Source: Nitrospira sp.
Lineage (GTDB): Bacteria > Nitrospirota > Nitrospiria > Nitrospirales > Nitrospiraceae
Length of the DNA stretch: 64,000 nt
Reading direction: 5' to 3'
Assembly (NCBI GenBank): GCA_029194665.1
Contig: JARFXO010000005.1
Location: 345,506 to 409,505, forward strand
In this document: in pieces, positions 45,482 to 54,611 of the stretch
Position numbering within the stretch: position 1 is the stretch's first letter
Layout: the number at the start of each line of letters is the position of its first letter
The notes under the pieces: generated by a model
Database searches by the model: none
Seen by the model: only the letters and a program-made list of their open reading frames with translations
What the model was told of the DNA's origin: nothing
Position numbers and translations under genes: made by a program

Positions 45482-45655
45482 GTTCTGAGTCAAGCCGAGG
45501 AACTCGTCCAAACCGTCGGGTTGCGGACTCTCGATGCCTTACATGTGGCGTCGGTTCTTACCTTCCAAGCGGCATCCGGTCTCGCGATTCCATTCATCAC
45601 CGCCGATCTTCGGCAGCGGGACGCTGGAGAAAGGCTTGCCCTCAACCTGGTCTGA
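45482..45655 (+). pseudogene. C-terminal remnant of a VapC-type PIN toxin
   Basis: The frame reads VGLRTLDALHVASVL and then FITADLRQRDAGERL, the C-terminal half of PIN-domain toxins with the ALDALHVA helix and the acidic TADLRQ site. No start or N-terminal half remains, and the 5' side abuts the relBE promoter region. Non-functional. Confidence 0.75.
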
Positions 45656-45749
45656 GTTGAGTAACCCCGCCGGCTGCCACTACAAAGCATGCCCCGCCTT
45701 TTTGTTCTTCCAGAAGGGGCTGAAATCACTCCCGCTGTTTGTGGTGGAT

Positions 45750-46466
45750 TCACGCAGCCAGATCACGACACACACGAGATGCTTCCAGAAACGTTTTGGG
45801 GTGATACTTGTCGAATATTTCTTGTCGGACGATAAGCGGATGATAGCGGCGTGCTGGTTCCGCCTTTGAATCGTCTTCACACCACTGCTTCAAGCGCTCC
45901 CATTTTTGGACATCATCCAGGTCTTCACGCCCTTTAGTCTCAACAATCCAGTAGTCGGACTCGGTCTCCTTCACAACGAAATCCGGATAGTAGTTGCCGA
46001 TACTCCCATCGGCCGTCCGATACTCAATTTTAAGGCTCAGACCGCCAGCTGCTTCAATTTCTCGCCGCAACGGACCGTTCTTTAAAGATGACAGTACCAG
46101 TTTGTTGTCGCCTCAGATGAGCTTGTTGGTCCAGCCGTGAGATTGACGCCGGGTTATTGCGTCAGCGGCAAAGAGCTTCTGGCCATTGAGATGCACGCGC
46201 GGTTCGTCGATCTGCTCAATGGACTGAAACGGTAAGACAACATTGGTCACTTCACTGCTCTTGCCATGCCAGAGCAGTTCCATTTCTGGCGCAGGAGAAA
46301 AAAGCAGAAGTCTGTATTTCGATGGGAGAGGCTCTCCTCGGTCGATCAATTCCTTGATCTGTTGCTTTTTCTGGTCACTTAGATCGAGCCGATGCCCATT
46401 AGACGGGAAAGCAGCTTCGTCGTTCGTTGACGTGTCAAGGATGCTGGCAGCGCGGCGGGCCTTCAT
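45750..46466 (-). pseudogene. Type III restriction-modification remnant, Mod start fused to Res end
   Basis: The first part (46466 to about 46040) matches the N-terminus of a type III Mod methyltransferase: LLFSPAPEMELLWHGKSSEV, then HGWTNKLI, a stop at 46113-46115 where Trp is expected, then GDNKLVLSSLKNGPLR. At about 46037 the sequence switches to the C-terminal end of a Res subunit (GNYYPDFVVKETESDYWIVETKGREDL). A deletion of the catalytic parts of both genes in one event explains it. Not functional. Confidence 0.8.
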
Positions 46467-46784
46467 GCTGCCCGTGCACTACCCAAACTTCATGCCGACG
46501 CGGCTATTTTTGAAAAGTGCAAGCGCTTGTGTGGTGGTGTACTGATGCCCCCAATATGCATTACGCGGCTCGGTAAAGAATACCGGCCACTAGGAAAAAG
46601 GAAACCCTGGCAGGAGTGATGAGAATTGAACCCGTCGCAACGGCGTAACCGGCGAGAGTCTTTTGAGGACGCTGGCAAATCACTTCACCCAACAGAACAT
46701 GAGATCTTGGATGGATCGCCAAGGTTCCTCGCTCCCTCCCTCACCCCACACCAAAGATTGTGTGCAGCGAAGCGTTGGGCGCCT
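46467..46784. other. Decayed intergenic region
   Basis: 318 bp between the type III remnant and the HsdS relic. One - strand fragment (YWGHQYTTTQALALFKN, near 46490-46560) looks protein-like but has no start and I do not recognise it. Nothing else supportable. Confidence 0.4.
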
Positions 46785-47511
46785 CGTAAGACGCCATCCC
46801 GCGCCTGCGCCGATTCATCCTCGATCTCGCTGTGCGGGGCAAGCTTGTTGAGCAAGATCCGAGGGACGAACCGGTGTCAGAACTGCTGAAGAATATTCAA
46901 GTGGAGAAGGAACGGTTAGTGAAGACCAAGGAACTCAGGAAGGAAAAGCCTTTTCCGAGAGTTGAAGACGACGAGATTTCATTTGCCTGACAATAACTTC
47001 ACTTACATCGACGTGACTGCGATTAACAAGGAGGTCGGTTGCATTGCCGACCCGAAGATACTGTCAGCAAGCGATGCCCCCAGCCGAGCACGTAAAGTGG
47101 TGAGGACAGGCGATGTCCTATACTTCTGCGTCAGACCTTATCTTCTGAACATCGCAGTCATTGAGAACGACATTATTCCGTCGCCTATCGCAAGCACCGC
47201 GTTTGTGCTCCTCAACGGATTTGGTTTGGTGCTCTCAAAATATCTTTGGATCGCACTGCGAAGTCCGTTCATGGTTGAGTGTGTCGAGGGCAAGATGCGC
47301 GGCCTATCCCGCGATAAACGATTCAGACTTTGCCCAACTCCCGTTGCCCCTTCCACCCCTCGCCGAACAGCACCGCATCGTCGCCAAGGTCGATGAACTG
47401 ATGGCAATCTGCGACAAGCTCGAAGCGCAGCTCACCACGACCCACACCGACAGCCGCCGCCTCCTCGAAGCCGTGCTGCACGAGGCGCTGGCTCCGGCGG
47501 TGGCGAGTTGA
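46785..47511 (+). pseudogene. HsdS specificity-subunit relic (type I restriction)
   Basis: Reads RLRRFILDLAVRGKLVEQDP and EPVSELLKNIQVEKERL from 46805 on, the N-terminal conserved region of HsdS, up to a stop at 46988-46990. A second frame from 46962 gives NNFTYIDVTAINKEVG (target-recognition domain 2). A +1 shift near 47300 leads to LPPLAEQHRIVAKVDEL and the usual C-terminal coiled coil, ending at 47511. Deletions and frameshifts make it inactive; no hsdM or hsdR is present. Confidence 0.82.
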
Positions 47512-47540
47512 GGGGTACGCTGAGCGCCTGCTGGTTATTG

Positions 47541-47569
47541 TTGCAATGATGGTAAAGTTGCGGTACATG
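47541..47569 (+). promoter_or_regulatory. Candidate hicBA promoter
   Basis: TTGCAA (47541-47546), a 17-bp spacer, then TACATG (47564-47569). The -10 is weak, but the expected start site falls in the palindrome at 47571-47583, which suits a repressed promoter. Confidence 0.5.
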
Positions 47570-47570
47570 G

Positions 47571-47583
47571 ACATAGGCTATGT
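47571..47583. promoter_or_regulatory. Candidate HicB operator palindrome
   Basis: ACATAG-G-CTATGT is a perfect 13-bp palindrome between the candidate promoter and the GGAGG ribosome binding site of hicB. HicB proteins commonly bind palindromes upstream of their own operon; the match here is inference. Confidence 0.6.
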
Positions 47584-47601
47584 TCGCGAGGGAGGTGAAT
47601 C

Positions 47602-47808
47602 GTGAGACAGGTCATCATTTATCGTGGGGAGGATGACTATTGGGTGGCCGAGTGTCCAAGTCTGCCTGGCTGCTTAAGCCAAGGGAGGACCAAGGAGGAT
47701 GCTGTAACAAACATCCGTGAGGCCATTCGTGGTTACGTTGCTGCGTTAGAGGAAGACAAGCTCGCCGTACCTGAAGAGCGCTTTGATGCGGTGCTGATAG
47801 CGGTATGA
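47602..47808 (+). CDS. hicB: HicB antitoxin
   Basis: 68 residues with GTG start and GGGAGG ribosome binding site. EDDYWVAECPSLPGCLSQGRTKEDAVTNIREAI is the partial RNase H-like HicB fold. Overlaps hicA by 4 bp (ATGA). Antitoxin precedes toxin here, the reverse of the E. coli order. It binds HicA and probably represses the operon. Confidence 0.93.
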   Translation: MRQVIIYRGEDDYWVAECPSLPGCLSQGRTKEDAVTNIREAIRGYVAALEEDKLAVPEERFDAVLIAV

Positions 47809-48026
47809 GCAAACTGCCGAGTATCTCGGGGCGAGCCTGTATTAAGGCGCTGGAGCGGGCGAGGTTCACAGTCCGGCGACAGGAAGGCAGCCATGTGATT
47901 CTTCGGCGCGATCAACCGTTCGGCCAACTCGTTGTCCCTGACCATAAAGAGCTGGACCGAGGGACGCTTCGTGCGATTATTCGTCAGGCCGATCTCACGG
48001 TGGAGGAGTTCCTTGGGTTGCTATAG
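47805..48026 (+). CDS. hicA: HicA mRNA interferase toxin
   Basis: 73 residues. FTVRRQEGSHVILRR carries the catalytic His in the dsRBD-like HicA fold, and IIRQADLTVEEFLGLL is the usual end. Cleaves mRNA unless held by HicB. Intact. Confidence 0.93.
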   Translation: MSKLPSISGRACIKALERARFTVRRQEGSHVILRRDQPFGQLVVPDHKELDRGTLRAIIRQADLTVEEFLGLL

Positions 48027-48334
48027 GAAAACGCTTCTCGCGACCAGCGTTTCCTTTTCTTCTCGACCGATCCCGGCTTTTGTTCCAAATCTCGCTACCA
48101 GGCGTTTCTCAACATACTCTCTCTCCACAATTCGCCTCTAGCAAAAGGGTCGAACATCTTTGTCTGGTAAGCAACGCTCGATGTAGGACGCACCCCTACG
48201 CATCCGACTCAACTTGTGCGTCTCACCAGCCTCGCGTCTGTTCTGTTCATCCCCTCGCGCATCCGCTACAATGCAGGCATCGGGAACAACCGGCTACGCT
48301 GCGGCGGATCGTGAGAGAAACGAAAGGAGAAGCG
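48027..48334. other. Intergenic stretch, no gene seen
   Basis: 308 bp between hicA and the nucleotidyltransferase gene. The frame of the latter is open back to 48080, but its translation is not protein-like and lacks a ribosome binding site. A promoter for the MNT/HEPN pair is expected. Confidence 0.45.
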
Positions 48335-48829
48335 ATGCAGCGGGAGTATGAGCCACTGATGCAGGAGTTTCTTCGGTTGTTGCGGGAGGAATTCGGCGAG
48401 CGGGTGCGGTCTCTGCTGGTGTTCGGTTCGGTGGCGCGGGGAACCGCACGTCCGGACAGCGACGTGGATGTGTGCGTGGTCATCCGCGAGTTGCCGGTGA
48501 GCCGGTATCGGCGTCATCAGCTTTTAAGTCCGGTGTTGGAACGACTCCGACAGGGCGCCGCATACGAGGAACTGACTCGACGCGGGTATATGCCGGATAT
48601 AGCGGCCATTCTCTACACCCCTGAAGAGTTTCAGAAGACCAAGCCGATCTTCCTGGATCTGGTGGAGGATGCGGTGGTGCTCCATGACGACGGGACCGTC
48701 AGGACAAAGCTGGATCAGCTCCGCGCGCGGATGAAGACGTTGGGCTCTCAAAAGATCGTTCTCGACGACGGCAGCTACTATTGGTTGTTGAAACCGGGGC
48801 TGCGGTTCGGCGAGGTGATCGAGTTATGA
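48335..48829 (+). CDS. MNT-type nucleotidyltransferase antitoxin
   Basis: 164 residues from the ATG preceded by AAAGGAGAAG. GSVARGTARPDSDVDV is the nucleotidyltransferase active-site pattern GSx10DxD. In HEPN/MNT modules such proteins adenylylate and silence the HEPN RNase. Its stop overlaps the start of the broken HEPN gene by 4 bp. Confidence 0.9.
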   Translation: MQREYEPLMQEFLRLLREEFGERVRSLLVFGSVARGTARPDSDVDVCVVIRELPVSRYRRHQLLSPVLERLRQGAAYEELTRRGYMPDIAAILYTPEEFQKTKPIFLDLVEDAVVLHDDGTVRTKLDQLRARMKTLGSQKIVLDDGSYYWLLKPGLRFGEVIEL

Positions 48830-49245
48830 CGAACCGCGAGTTCGGACGCGCCTAAATCGAGGATGCTCGCGTCATTCTCGCCGAAGCGGATGCGTCCCTG
48901 GAACGAGGCCACTTCCATCGCACCGTCAGAAAATGCCAGGAGTCCGTCGAAATGGCGCTGAAAGGGCTGCTGCGGGTGGCGGGGATTGAATACCCGAAAG
49001 CTCATCGGGTAGGCCGCGTGCTCGTAGAGTCGGCTGTGTCTCAGGTCGTTCCTGCAGAACGGCTTCGTGATATCGTGCGCATTGCTGATGAATTGGCCGA
49101 TGCGCGAGAGGACGCCTTTTATGGGTCTGAGGAACAGTCTGCTGCGGAGCTGTTTTCCCGAGAGGATGCCGTCGATGCCCTTTCGAACGCCAGAGCGGTC
49201 GAGACCTTTGTTGCGGATTTGCTTCAGCGGTATGTTCGGCCATAA
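48826..49245 (+). pseudogene. HEPN-domain toxin gene with nonsense codon
   Basis: Starts ATG overlapping the MNT stop, reads MTNREFGRA, then TAA at 48853-48855, then continues in the same frame IEDARVILAEADASLERGHF and CQESVEMALKGLLRVAGIEYPK to a stop at 49245. The rest is intact HEPN. No ATG/GTG/TTG lies between the stop and Met at 48952, so rescue would make only a truncated product. A single base change would restore it. Confidence 0.85.
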
Positions 49246-49336
49246 CAGCCGCACTATCGACCACCTCCGTCACTGGTGGCGGGCCTTTCGTACTATTTTG
49301 ATTTCAGCGGCGATGTCTGGAAGCAATCAGAATGGG

Positions 49337-50275
49337 TCAATGATGGTGCGCGAAGGTCTGTGTTTCGTGGTGGTGTCCGGTCAGCTTCCGAAGGTCGCAG
49401 TGGATGTCGTCGGGATCGCAGCACTCGGTTTCCAGTTGAATGGTCATGTGTTTGATGCCGAAATCCGTCGTGATCCGGTTTTGGATCAACTGTAGCAATT
49501 CCAGCGGGGTGCGATGATGTTCGATCATGACGTGGCTGGTCAGCATAACCAGCCGGGGCTCGACCGCCCAAATGTGCAGATCATGCACGTTCTTGACGCC
49601 GGGGATGGCTTCCATCGTGGCTGCGACATGGGATGCACTGATGCCCGGCGGTGTCGATTCCAATAAGACCTCCATCGATTCTTTGAAGATCGGCCAAGCT
49701 CCTCGGACGATCGCGCCCACCACCAGCAAGCTCACGAGCGGATCCAGGACCGTCCAACCTGTCAGGAAAATGGCCGCACCGCTGACAATGACGCCGAGCG
49801 ACACCCAGGCGTCTCCGACCATGTGCCAGAATGCGCTCCGAATGTTCAGATCGTCTTCCGCTCCGTGCTGGAGCAGCAGAGCAATCCCAAGATTGGCCAC
49901 GAAACTGACGGCTGCGACAGCCATCACCCATTCACCGTCGATGGGAACCGGTTGCAGGAGTCTTTTTACGCCGACGAGCGCGATGCCGCATGCAGTCAAC
50001 AGGAGGATGAAACTGTTGAGAAACGCCGCGATGATGCCGGCGCGATGGTAACCAAAAGTCCGAGTTTCCGATGCTGGCCGGGCGGTGAGGAGATAGGCAT
50101 AGAGGGCGAGGAAGAGCGACCCTTGATCGACGAGGTTATGGCCTGCATCGCTCATGAGACCGATGCTATTGAGTAGCCAGCCGCCGACAAACTCAGCCGC
50201 AATGATCACGGCATTGATAGCCAAGGCGAGCTGGAGCCGCGATCGGAGATGTGTGTACGAAGCCGATGCCGTCAT
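49337..50275 (-). CDS. Cation diffusion facilitator (CzcD/ZitB-like) efflux pump
   Basis: 312 residues from the ATG at 50275. Six hydrophobic segments, with GLMSDAGHNLVDQGSL in the second helix and HMVGDAWVSLGV in the fifth, giving the metal-binding Asp/His sets. The cytoplasmic C-terminal domain ends in a His-rich tail (GHHHETQTFAHHH). Exports Zn2+, Co2+ or Cd2+ in exchange for protons; the metal is not resolved. Confidence 0.93.
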   Translation of the reverse strand: MTASASYTHLRSRLQLALAINAVIIAAEFVGGWLLNSIGLMSDAGHNLVDQGSLFLALYAYLLTARPASETRTFGYHRAGIIAAFLNSFILLLTACGIALVGVKRLLQPVPIDGEWVMAVAAVSFVANLGIALLLQHGAEDDLNIRSAFWHMVGDAWVSLGVIVSGAAIFLTGWTVLDPLVSLLVVGAIVRGAWPIFKESMEVLLESTPPGISASHVAATMEAIPGVKNVHDLHIWAVEPRLVMLTSHVMIEHHRTPLELLQLIQNRITTDFGIKHMTIQLETECCDPDDIHCDLRKLTGHHHETQTFAHHH

Positions 50276-50713
50276 GAATGACAGTTTCGCACGGGAGACG
50301 CGAGGCAGCAAGCCTTGCCGAAGGTTTCTATCAGGGAACAGGTTTGACGACCAACTTCTTTCGAGTACCGACGCGGCATTTTTTCTCTCCGCGCTGCCGA
50401 TTCGCGTAAACCATTTGATCCATCACTGTGCAAAAGTGGTCCGAGTCCGTGCCAAAAAATGTTTCGACAATCGGGAAAGCGCTGTTGATGAGTAGACCCG
50501 CGAACTGCCTATTTCTACTGGACCGTGGATGTTCCTAGTGAAAGGAAGCGGTATTCATCAATGACTTGTGTTCCTACCCGCGACCTAATCGGGGAATTAT
50601 GGGGTCTGGACTAGAAAGGAGTTTTGCTATCAGAAGGGAATGATCCACGGTATCGTTGTTGCTCTACAGGGTGTGAAGGCCGCTTCACACCCTGTATCGA
50701 GGAGGATGCGATC
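50276..50713. other. Intergenic region, no gene seen
   Basis: 438 bp between the divergent efflux pump and a small membrane protein gene. Short frames here lack start signals. It should contain two promoters. No hairpin with a T-run noticed. Confidence 0.45.
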
Positions 50714-50971
50714 ATGGCACTTTCGCAAGTCCCGGGCAGAGGAACACATCCTCAGTCGGTCGCAAATCTCGCCCTAGCACAAGTGACCTTGGAAGCGCTG
50801 CTCATGCCCAGCAGCAAAGTCGAGGAGGGGCGGTTACGAGTGATGCAGGACGGTCTGCAGGAGGAGCTGGATGATGATCCGTTGGGGCCTGCCAGAGGTA
50901 TCGGCAATGGGCTGCGTCTCGCTGTTACTCTGTGGAGCTTCATCGCACTCGTTGTCCTCTTGATGCGGTAA
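50714..50971 (+). CDS. Small protein with C-terminal membrane helix
   Basis: 85 residues. GAGGAGG ribosome binding site before the ATG. A soluble N-terminal part (VANLALAQVTLEALL) and one C-terminal helix (LAVTLWSFIALVVLLM), so tail-anchored in appearance. The frame is open upstream to 50624. Function unknown. Confidence 0.65.
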   Translation: MALSQVPGRGTHPQSVANLALAQVTLEALLMPSSKVEEGRLRVMQDGLQEELDDDPLGPARGIGNGLRLAVTLWSFIALVVLLMR

Positions 50972-51598
50972 CCAGCCCCCAATCTAGCCTCAAATCCCTT
51001 ACCCCTTCAGACTGCGTGCCTCTTCCCCGTCCGGACGTGTATTTCTGTTGCCTTGTGTAGTCTCAATCTCATTTTCGACATGGTGATTATGCGCGTATTT
51101 GTATGCAATGGAAAGAAAGAGTCGCTTTCTAAGGGGCGGAAGCCTTTTGAAAGAGCGAGCGAATGCTCCGCATGGGGTAAGGGAATTTTGATGGATGTGC
51201 AATGAATCATACGGAGCGGGAAGGCCCACGATGAAGCAGATGGGTCCCCAAGAGTTCTGTCGCTTTGTGCGGCTGTGTCCGTCTTGGCGTCTGCCGATCG
51301 GCCTCCTCCGATAGATCCATGATGAGCTGGGTCAACTGTTACAAGTCATCGCGAGACAGAGGAACGTCTCGACCTCCAGTTTAGGATGTTGTCGAGGCGA
51401 TGTTCTTCATCGCATACACCGATAAAATATATATATACTTCAGGCACTTCCCAGCTCCTTCGCTTGACTCGCCTCCAATCGTTTGTTATAAGCCTTCCGT
51501 ATATACGAGGGAGTGTTGGAGAGGTGTACCCAGGGAGACTATGGCCAGTTGTCGATTTTTCGCCCCTCTCAGTGCTGTCGCGCAAGCCGTAAAGATTC
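50972..51598. other. Long intergenic region upstream of the hopanoid operon
   Basis: 627 bp. Contains the promoter listed at 51464-51492 and an ATATATATA run near 51427. A 27-codon frame at 51231-51314 and short - strand frames have no support. Otherwise nothing recognisable. Confidence 0.5.
51464..51492 (+). promoter_or_regulatory. Strong sigma70-type promoter for the hopanoid operon
   Basis: TTGACT (51464-51469), 17-bp spacer, TATAAG (51487-51492). Transcription would start near 51499, leaving a leader of about 100 bases before the cyclase ATG at 51599. Confidence 0.7.
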
Positions 51599-53785
51599 AT
51601 GAATATCATTAAGGCGCTATTCAACCGACTCTCTGACAGTCTGCTCTCGACCGTTCAGGGACGACTCGATCCCGCGACGGAGTTTACCCCTGTCGCTCCG
51701 CTTCGATTGGTTTCGGATAAGCCTGTTGTTCTGCCTTCGTTGGATTCTTCCTCCGTCGCTCGTCGGCCCATCGGCCATGCCGTCAGTCAACCCGATGCCG
51801 TGGATGACGCGATCAGGCGGAGTCAATCATGGTTCTTCAGCCGCCAACATGCCGAAGGGTACTGGGTTGCTGAGCTGGAAGCAGACACCACTCTGACCTC
51901 CGAGTACTTGATGCTGCGCCGATTTCTCGATCGGGTTGATCCTGATCGAGAGGTGAAGGCTGTCCGATACCTCAAGGCGATGCAACTCCCCGACGGCGGA
52001 TGGCCGATCTACTATGGTGGCCCGGCGGAGATCAGCGCATCGGTCAAGGCATATTTTGCTCTCAAGTTGAGTGGGGTGTCGGCGGATGAACCGTTTATGG
52101 TTCGGGCCAAAGAACGGATTCTGGCGATGGGCGGCGTCCTACAGGCCAACGTGTTTACGAAAATCACGCTGGCCCTATTCGATCAGTACGATTGGGAAGG
52201 CGTTCCCCATATGCCGGTCGAACTGATGTTGTTGCCGAAGAAGTTCTACTTCAGTATCTATGCGATCTCCTATTGGTCGCGGGCCGTGCTGATTCCTTTG
52301 CTCATTGTATTCGCGCACCGACCGGTCTGTCGGATCCCGCGCGAACAAGGCATTGACGAGTTGTACCCCAATCCGCGCGCAGAGGTTCGCTATTGGAAAT
52401 ACCCTCCATTCAATAAGGATCAGGCCTGGTTCACTCCGCATAACTTCTTCGTGGCATTGGATGCGATGTTGAAACTGTATGACCGGATGCCCATGCGGGT
52501 GTTACGAGAAAAGGCGTTGCATAAAGCAACTTGTTGGATGGTGGATCATCTCAAAGGGTCCGGGGGACTCGGTGCCATTTATCCGGCGATGGCGAACTCC
52601 ATCATGGCGCTTGAATGCTTAGGGTACGACGCTGATGACCCACTGGTCGTCAAGGCACTTCGCGAGATCGAAGAATTGGAGGTCTACGATTCCGCGATGA
52701 TCGACGGTGAAGTCGTCCCCACCCTTCATCTCCAGCCCTGTTTTTCTCCTGTTTGGGACACAGCGTTGCTCGTGAACGCTCTGGTCGAGGCGGGGGTGTC
52801 TCAGGAGCATCCTGCGCTCCAAAAGGCGGGCAGGTATCTCATGTCCAGGCAAACCAAGGTCGTGGGGGATTGGATTATCTCCTCGCCAAACGCGGAACCG
52901 GGCGGGTGGTACTTTCAGTTTGAGAACGAATTGTACCCGGATGTTGACGATTCTGCCGTGGTCATCATGGCGCTGTCGAAAGTGAAGATCCCGGGCCAGG
53001 AAGGGGGACTGAACGATTCCATTCGTCGTGGCATGCGATGGGTGCTGGCGATGCAGGGCTCCGACGGCGGCTGGGGCGCCTATGATAAAGACAACAATCG
53101 CGTTGTCTTTAATTATATTCCGTTCGCGGACCACAAGGCGTTGTTGGACCCCAGTACCTCCGATTTAGCCGGGCGATGTCTGGAGATGCTCGGCGCATTA
53201 GGATACGACAAGAGCCATCCAGCCGCCGGACCGGCCTTGGCTTTTCTGAGGAAAGAGCAGGAGGAAGACGGCAGTTGGTATGGACGGTGGGGAATCAATT
53301 ACATTTATGGGACTTGGTCTGTCTTGGCTGGGTTGAGAGCCATCGGTGAAGATCTCTCGACGCCTTCTATTCGCCGGGCGGTTGCTTGGCTGGAATCGAA
53401 ACAGAATCCTGACGGTGGGTGGGGTGAGTCCTGTCTCTCCTATACGGACGGTCTGGAGCATCACGGTACGGGGAAGAGCACGCCCTCGCAAACAGCATGG
53501 GCGTTGATGGCCCTGATGTCGGCCGGAGCGATTGATTCCTTCAGTGTCGCGCGGGGAGTGCAATTCCTCCTTCGCCGTCAAATGAAGGATGGATCATGGG
53601 AAGAAATTGCTCATACCGGCACGGGATTTCCGCGCGTGTTTTATCTTCGGTATCATTGGTATTGTCAGTATTTCCCGCTGTGGGCTCTGGCGATGTACCG
53701 TAATCTCCGTTCTCGTGGGAAGATGCGGGCAGACGAACTTCGACATCACATTCAAGGAACTGACTTTTACCGGTCCAAGCATTGA
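51599..53785 (+). CDS. shc: Squalene-hopene cyclase
   Basis: 728-residue membrane-associated class II cyclase that folds squalene to hopene. The catalytic DVDD (about residues 448-451, in YPDVDDSAVV) is present, with several QW-type repeats (QLPDGGWPIYYGG, MQGSDGGWGAYD, KQNPDGGWGES). About 80 extra residues precede the first repeat. First gene of the run with hpnG and the Mla-like genes. Confidence 0.96.
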   Translation: MNIIKALFNRLSDSLLSTVQGRLDPATEFTPVAPLRLVSDKPVVLPSLDSSSVARRPIGHAVSQPDAVDDAIRRSQSWFFSRQHAEGYWVAELEADTTLTSEYLMLRRFLDRVDPDREVKAVRYLKAMQLPDGGWPIYYGGPAEISASVKAYFALKLSGVSADEPFMVRAKERILAMGGVLQANVFTKITLALFDQYDWEGVPHMPVELMLLPKKFYFSIYAISYWSRAVLIPLLIVFAHRPVCRIPREQGIDELYPNPRAEVRYWKYPPFNKDQAWFTPHNFFVALDAMLKLYDRMPMRVLREKALHKATCWMVDHLKGSGGLGAIYPAMANSIMALECLGYDADDPLVVKALREIEELEVYDSAMIDGEVVPTLHLQPCFSPVWDTALLVNALVEAGVSQEHPALQKAGRYLMSRQTKVVGDWIISSPNAEPGGWYFQFENELYPDVDDSAVVIMALSKVKIPGQEGGLNDSIRRGMRWVLAMQGSDGGWGAYDKDNNRVVFNYIPFADHKALLDPSTSDLAGRCLEMLGALGYDKSHPAAGPALAFLRKEQEEDGSWYGRWGINYIYGTWSVLAGLRAIGEDLSTPSIRRAVAWLESKQNPDGGWGESCLSYTDGLEHHGTGKSTPSQTAWALMALMSAGAIDSFSVARGVQFLLRRQMKDGSWEEIAHTGTGFPRVFYLRYHWYCQYFPLWALAMYRNLRSRGKMRADELRHHIQGTDFYRSKH

Positions 53786-54609
53786 CGCCCGCCGGTTCTT
53801 TTTCCTCGCTAGCATCGGGAGCCGTGCCGCTTAAGCGAATTGCGATCTTTGCCGCCACTCCATGGGAGATGGGCGCGATTCAGTCGGCCTTCCCTTCCGG
53901 TGTTCAACGACGAATCGGTGGGCTCTCCGTTCCCGTACACACCATCGTGGACAGGGAATATTGGCTTGCGCAGACCGGCGTAGGTCAGGAGAAGGCACAG
54001 CGAAGCGCCGCTCAACTACTTGCCGGCCAATCCTTCAGTCTCGTGATATCAACGGGATTTGCCTGTGCACTCATTTCGGCTGATATTGGAGCGTTGTTGG
54101 TAGGCCGCGAAGTGGTGCATAGGGGAGAGTGCAGCGAAGCGCCATCACGGGCGATCGAAGTGCCGGGCGATGAACGCAATCTTGTCTTGGCGTTTGTGGA
54201 TGCCATGGTGCCCTCCGCGCATCTCGGGCGGTTTGTCTCGACTGATCGCGTGATCGGCAGTGCTCGGGACAAGCGAGGGTTTGCGCTTAGCACTCAGGCC
54301 ATCGGCCTCGATATGGAAAGTTCAGCCTTGGCTGCTCAAGCCCAACGGGCGCAGGTTCCCTTTGTGATCATCCGATCCGTTTCGGATCTTCTGGACGAAG
54401 ATCTTCCGCTTGACTTCAATCTATTTCTCAGGCCCACTGGGTGGCTCAAAGGTATCGGTACCGTCGTGGCCGCTCCTTCATGCCTCTTGGGTCTTGGCCG
54501 GCTTCGTCGACAGAGTCTGGTCGCAGCGGAGGCCTTGACGGCCTTTTTCCGGAGTTATGCGGCGGCGATGGCGACCGAGCGGCAGAAGAAGGGCTTCTCG
54601 TCTACTTGA
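53782..54609 (+). CDS. hpnG: HpnG-like hopanoid nucleoside phosphorylase
   Basis: About 275 residues, or 261 from the GTG at 53824. A purine-nucleoside-phosphorylase fold: IAIFAATPWEMGAI near the start, VISTGFACAL, and AIGLDMESSALAAQA (substrate Met-Glu-Ser) later. In hopanoid makers it removes adenine from adenosylhopane to give phosphoribosylhopane. A TTG start would overlap the cyclase stop; the true start is uncertain. Confidence 0.85.
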   Translation: MTPAGSFSSLASGAVPLKRIAIFAATPWEMGAIQSAFPSGVQRRIGGLSVPVHTIVDREYWLAQTGVGQEKAQRSAAQLLAGQSFSLVISTGFACALISADIGALLVGREVVHRGECSEAPSRAIEVPGDERNLVLAFVDAMVPSAHLGRFVSTDRVIGSARDKRGFALSTQAIGLDMESSALAAQAQRAQVPFVIIRSVSDLLDEDLPLDFNLFLRPTGWLKGIGTVVAAPSCLLGLGRLRRQSLVAAEALTAFFRSYAAAMATERQKKGFSST

Positions 54610-54611
54610 CC

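Noticed and set aside
44239..49300. CRISPR array within the defence-gene graveyard
   Set aside because: No regularly spaced direct repeats and no cas genes.
51421..51440. ATATATATA run as an origin-like element
   Set aside because: Too short, no DnaA-box cluster; more likely promoter-upstream AT-rich DNA.
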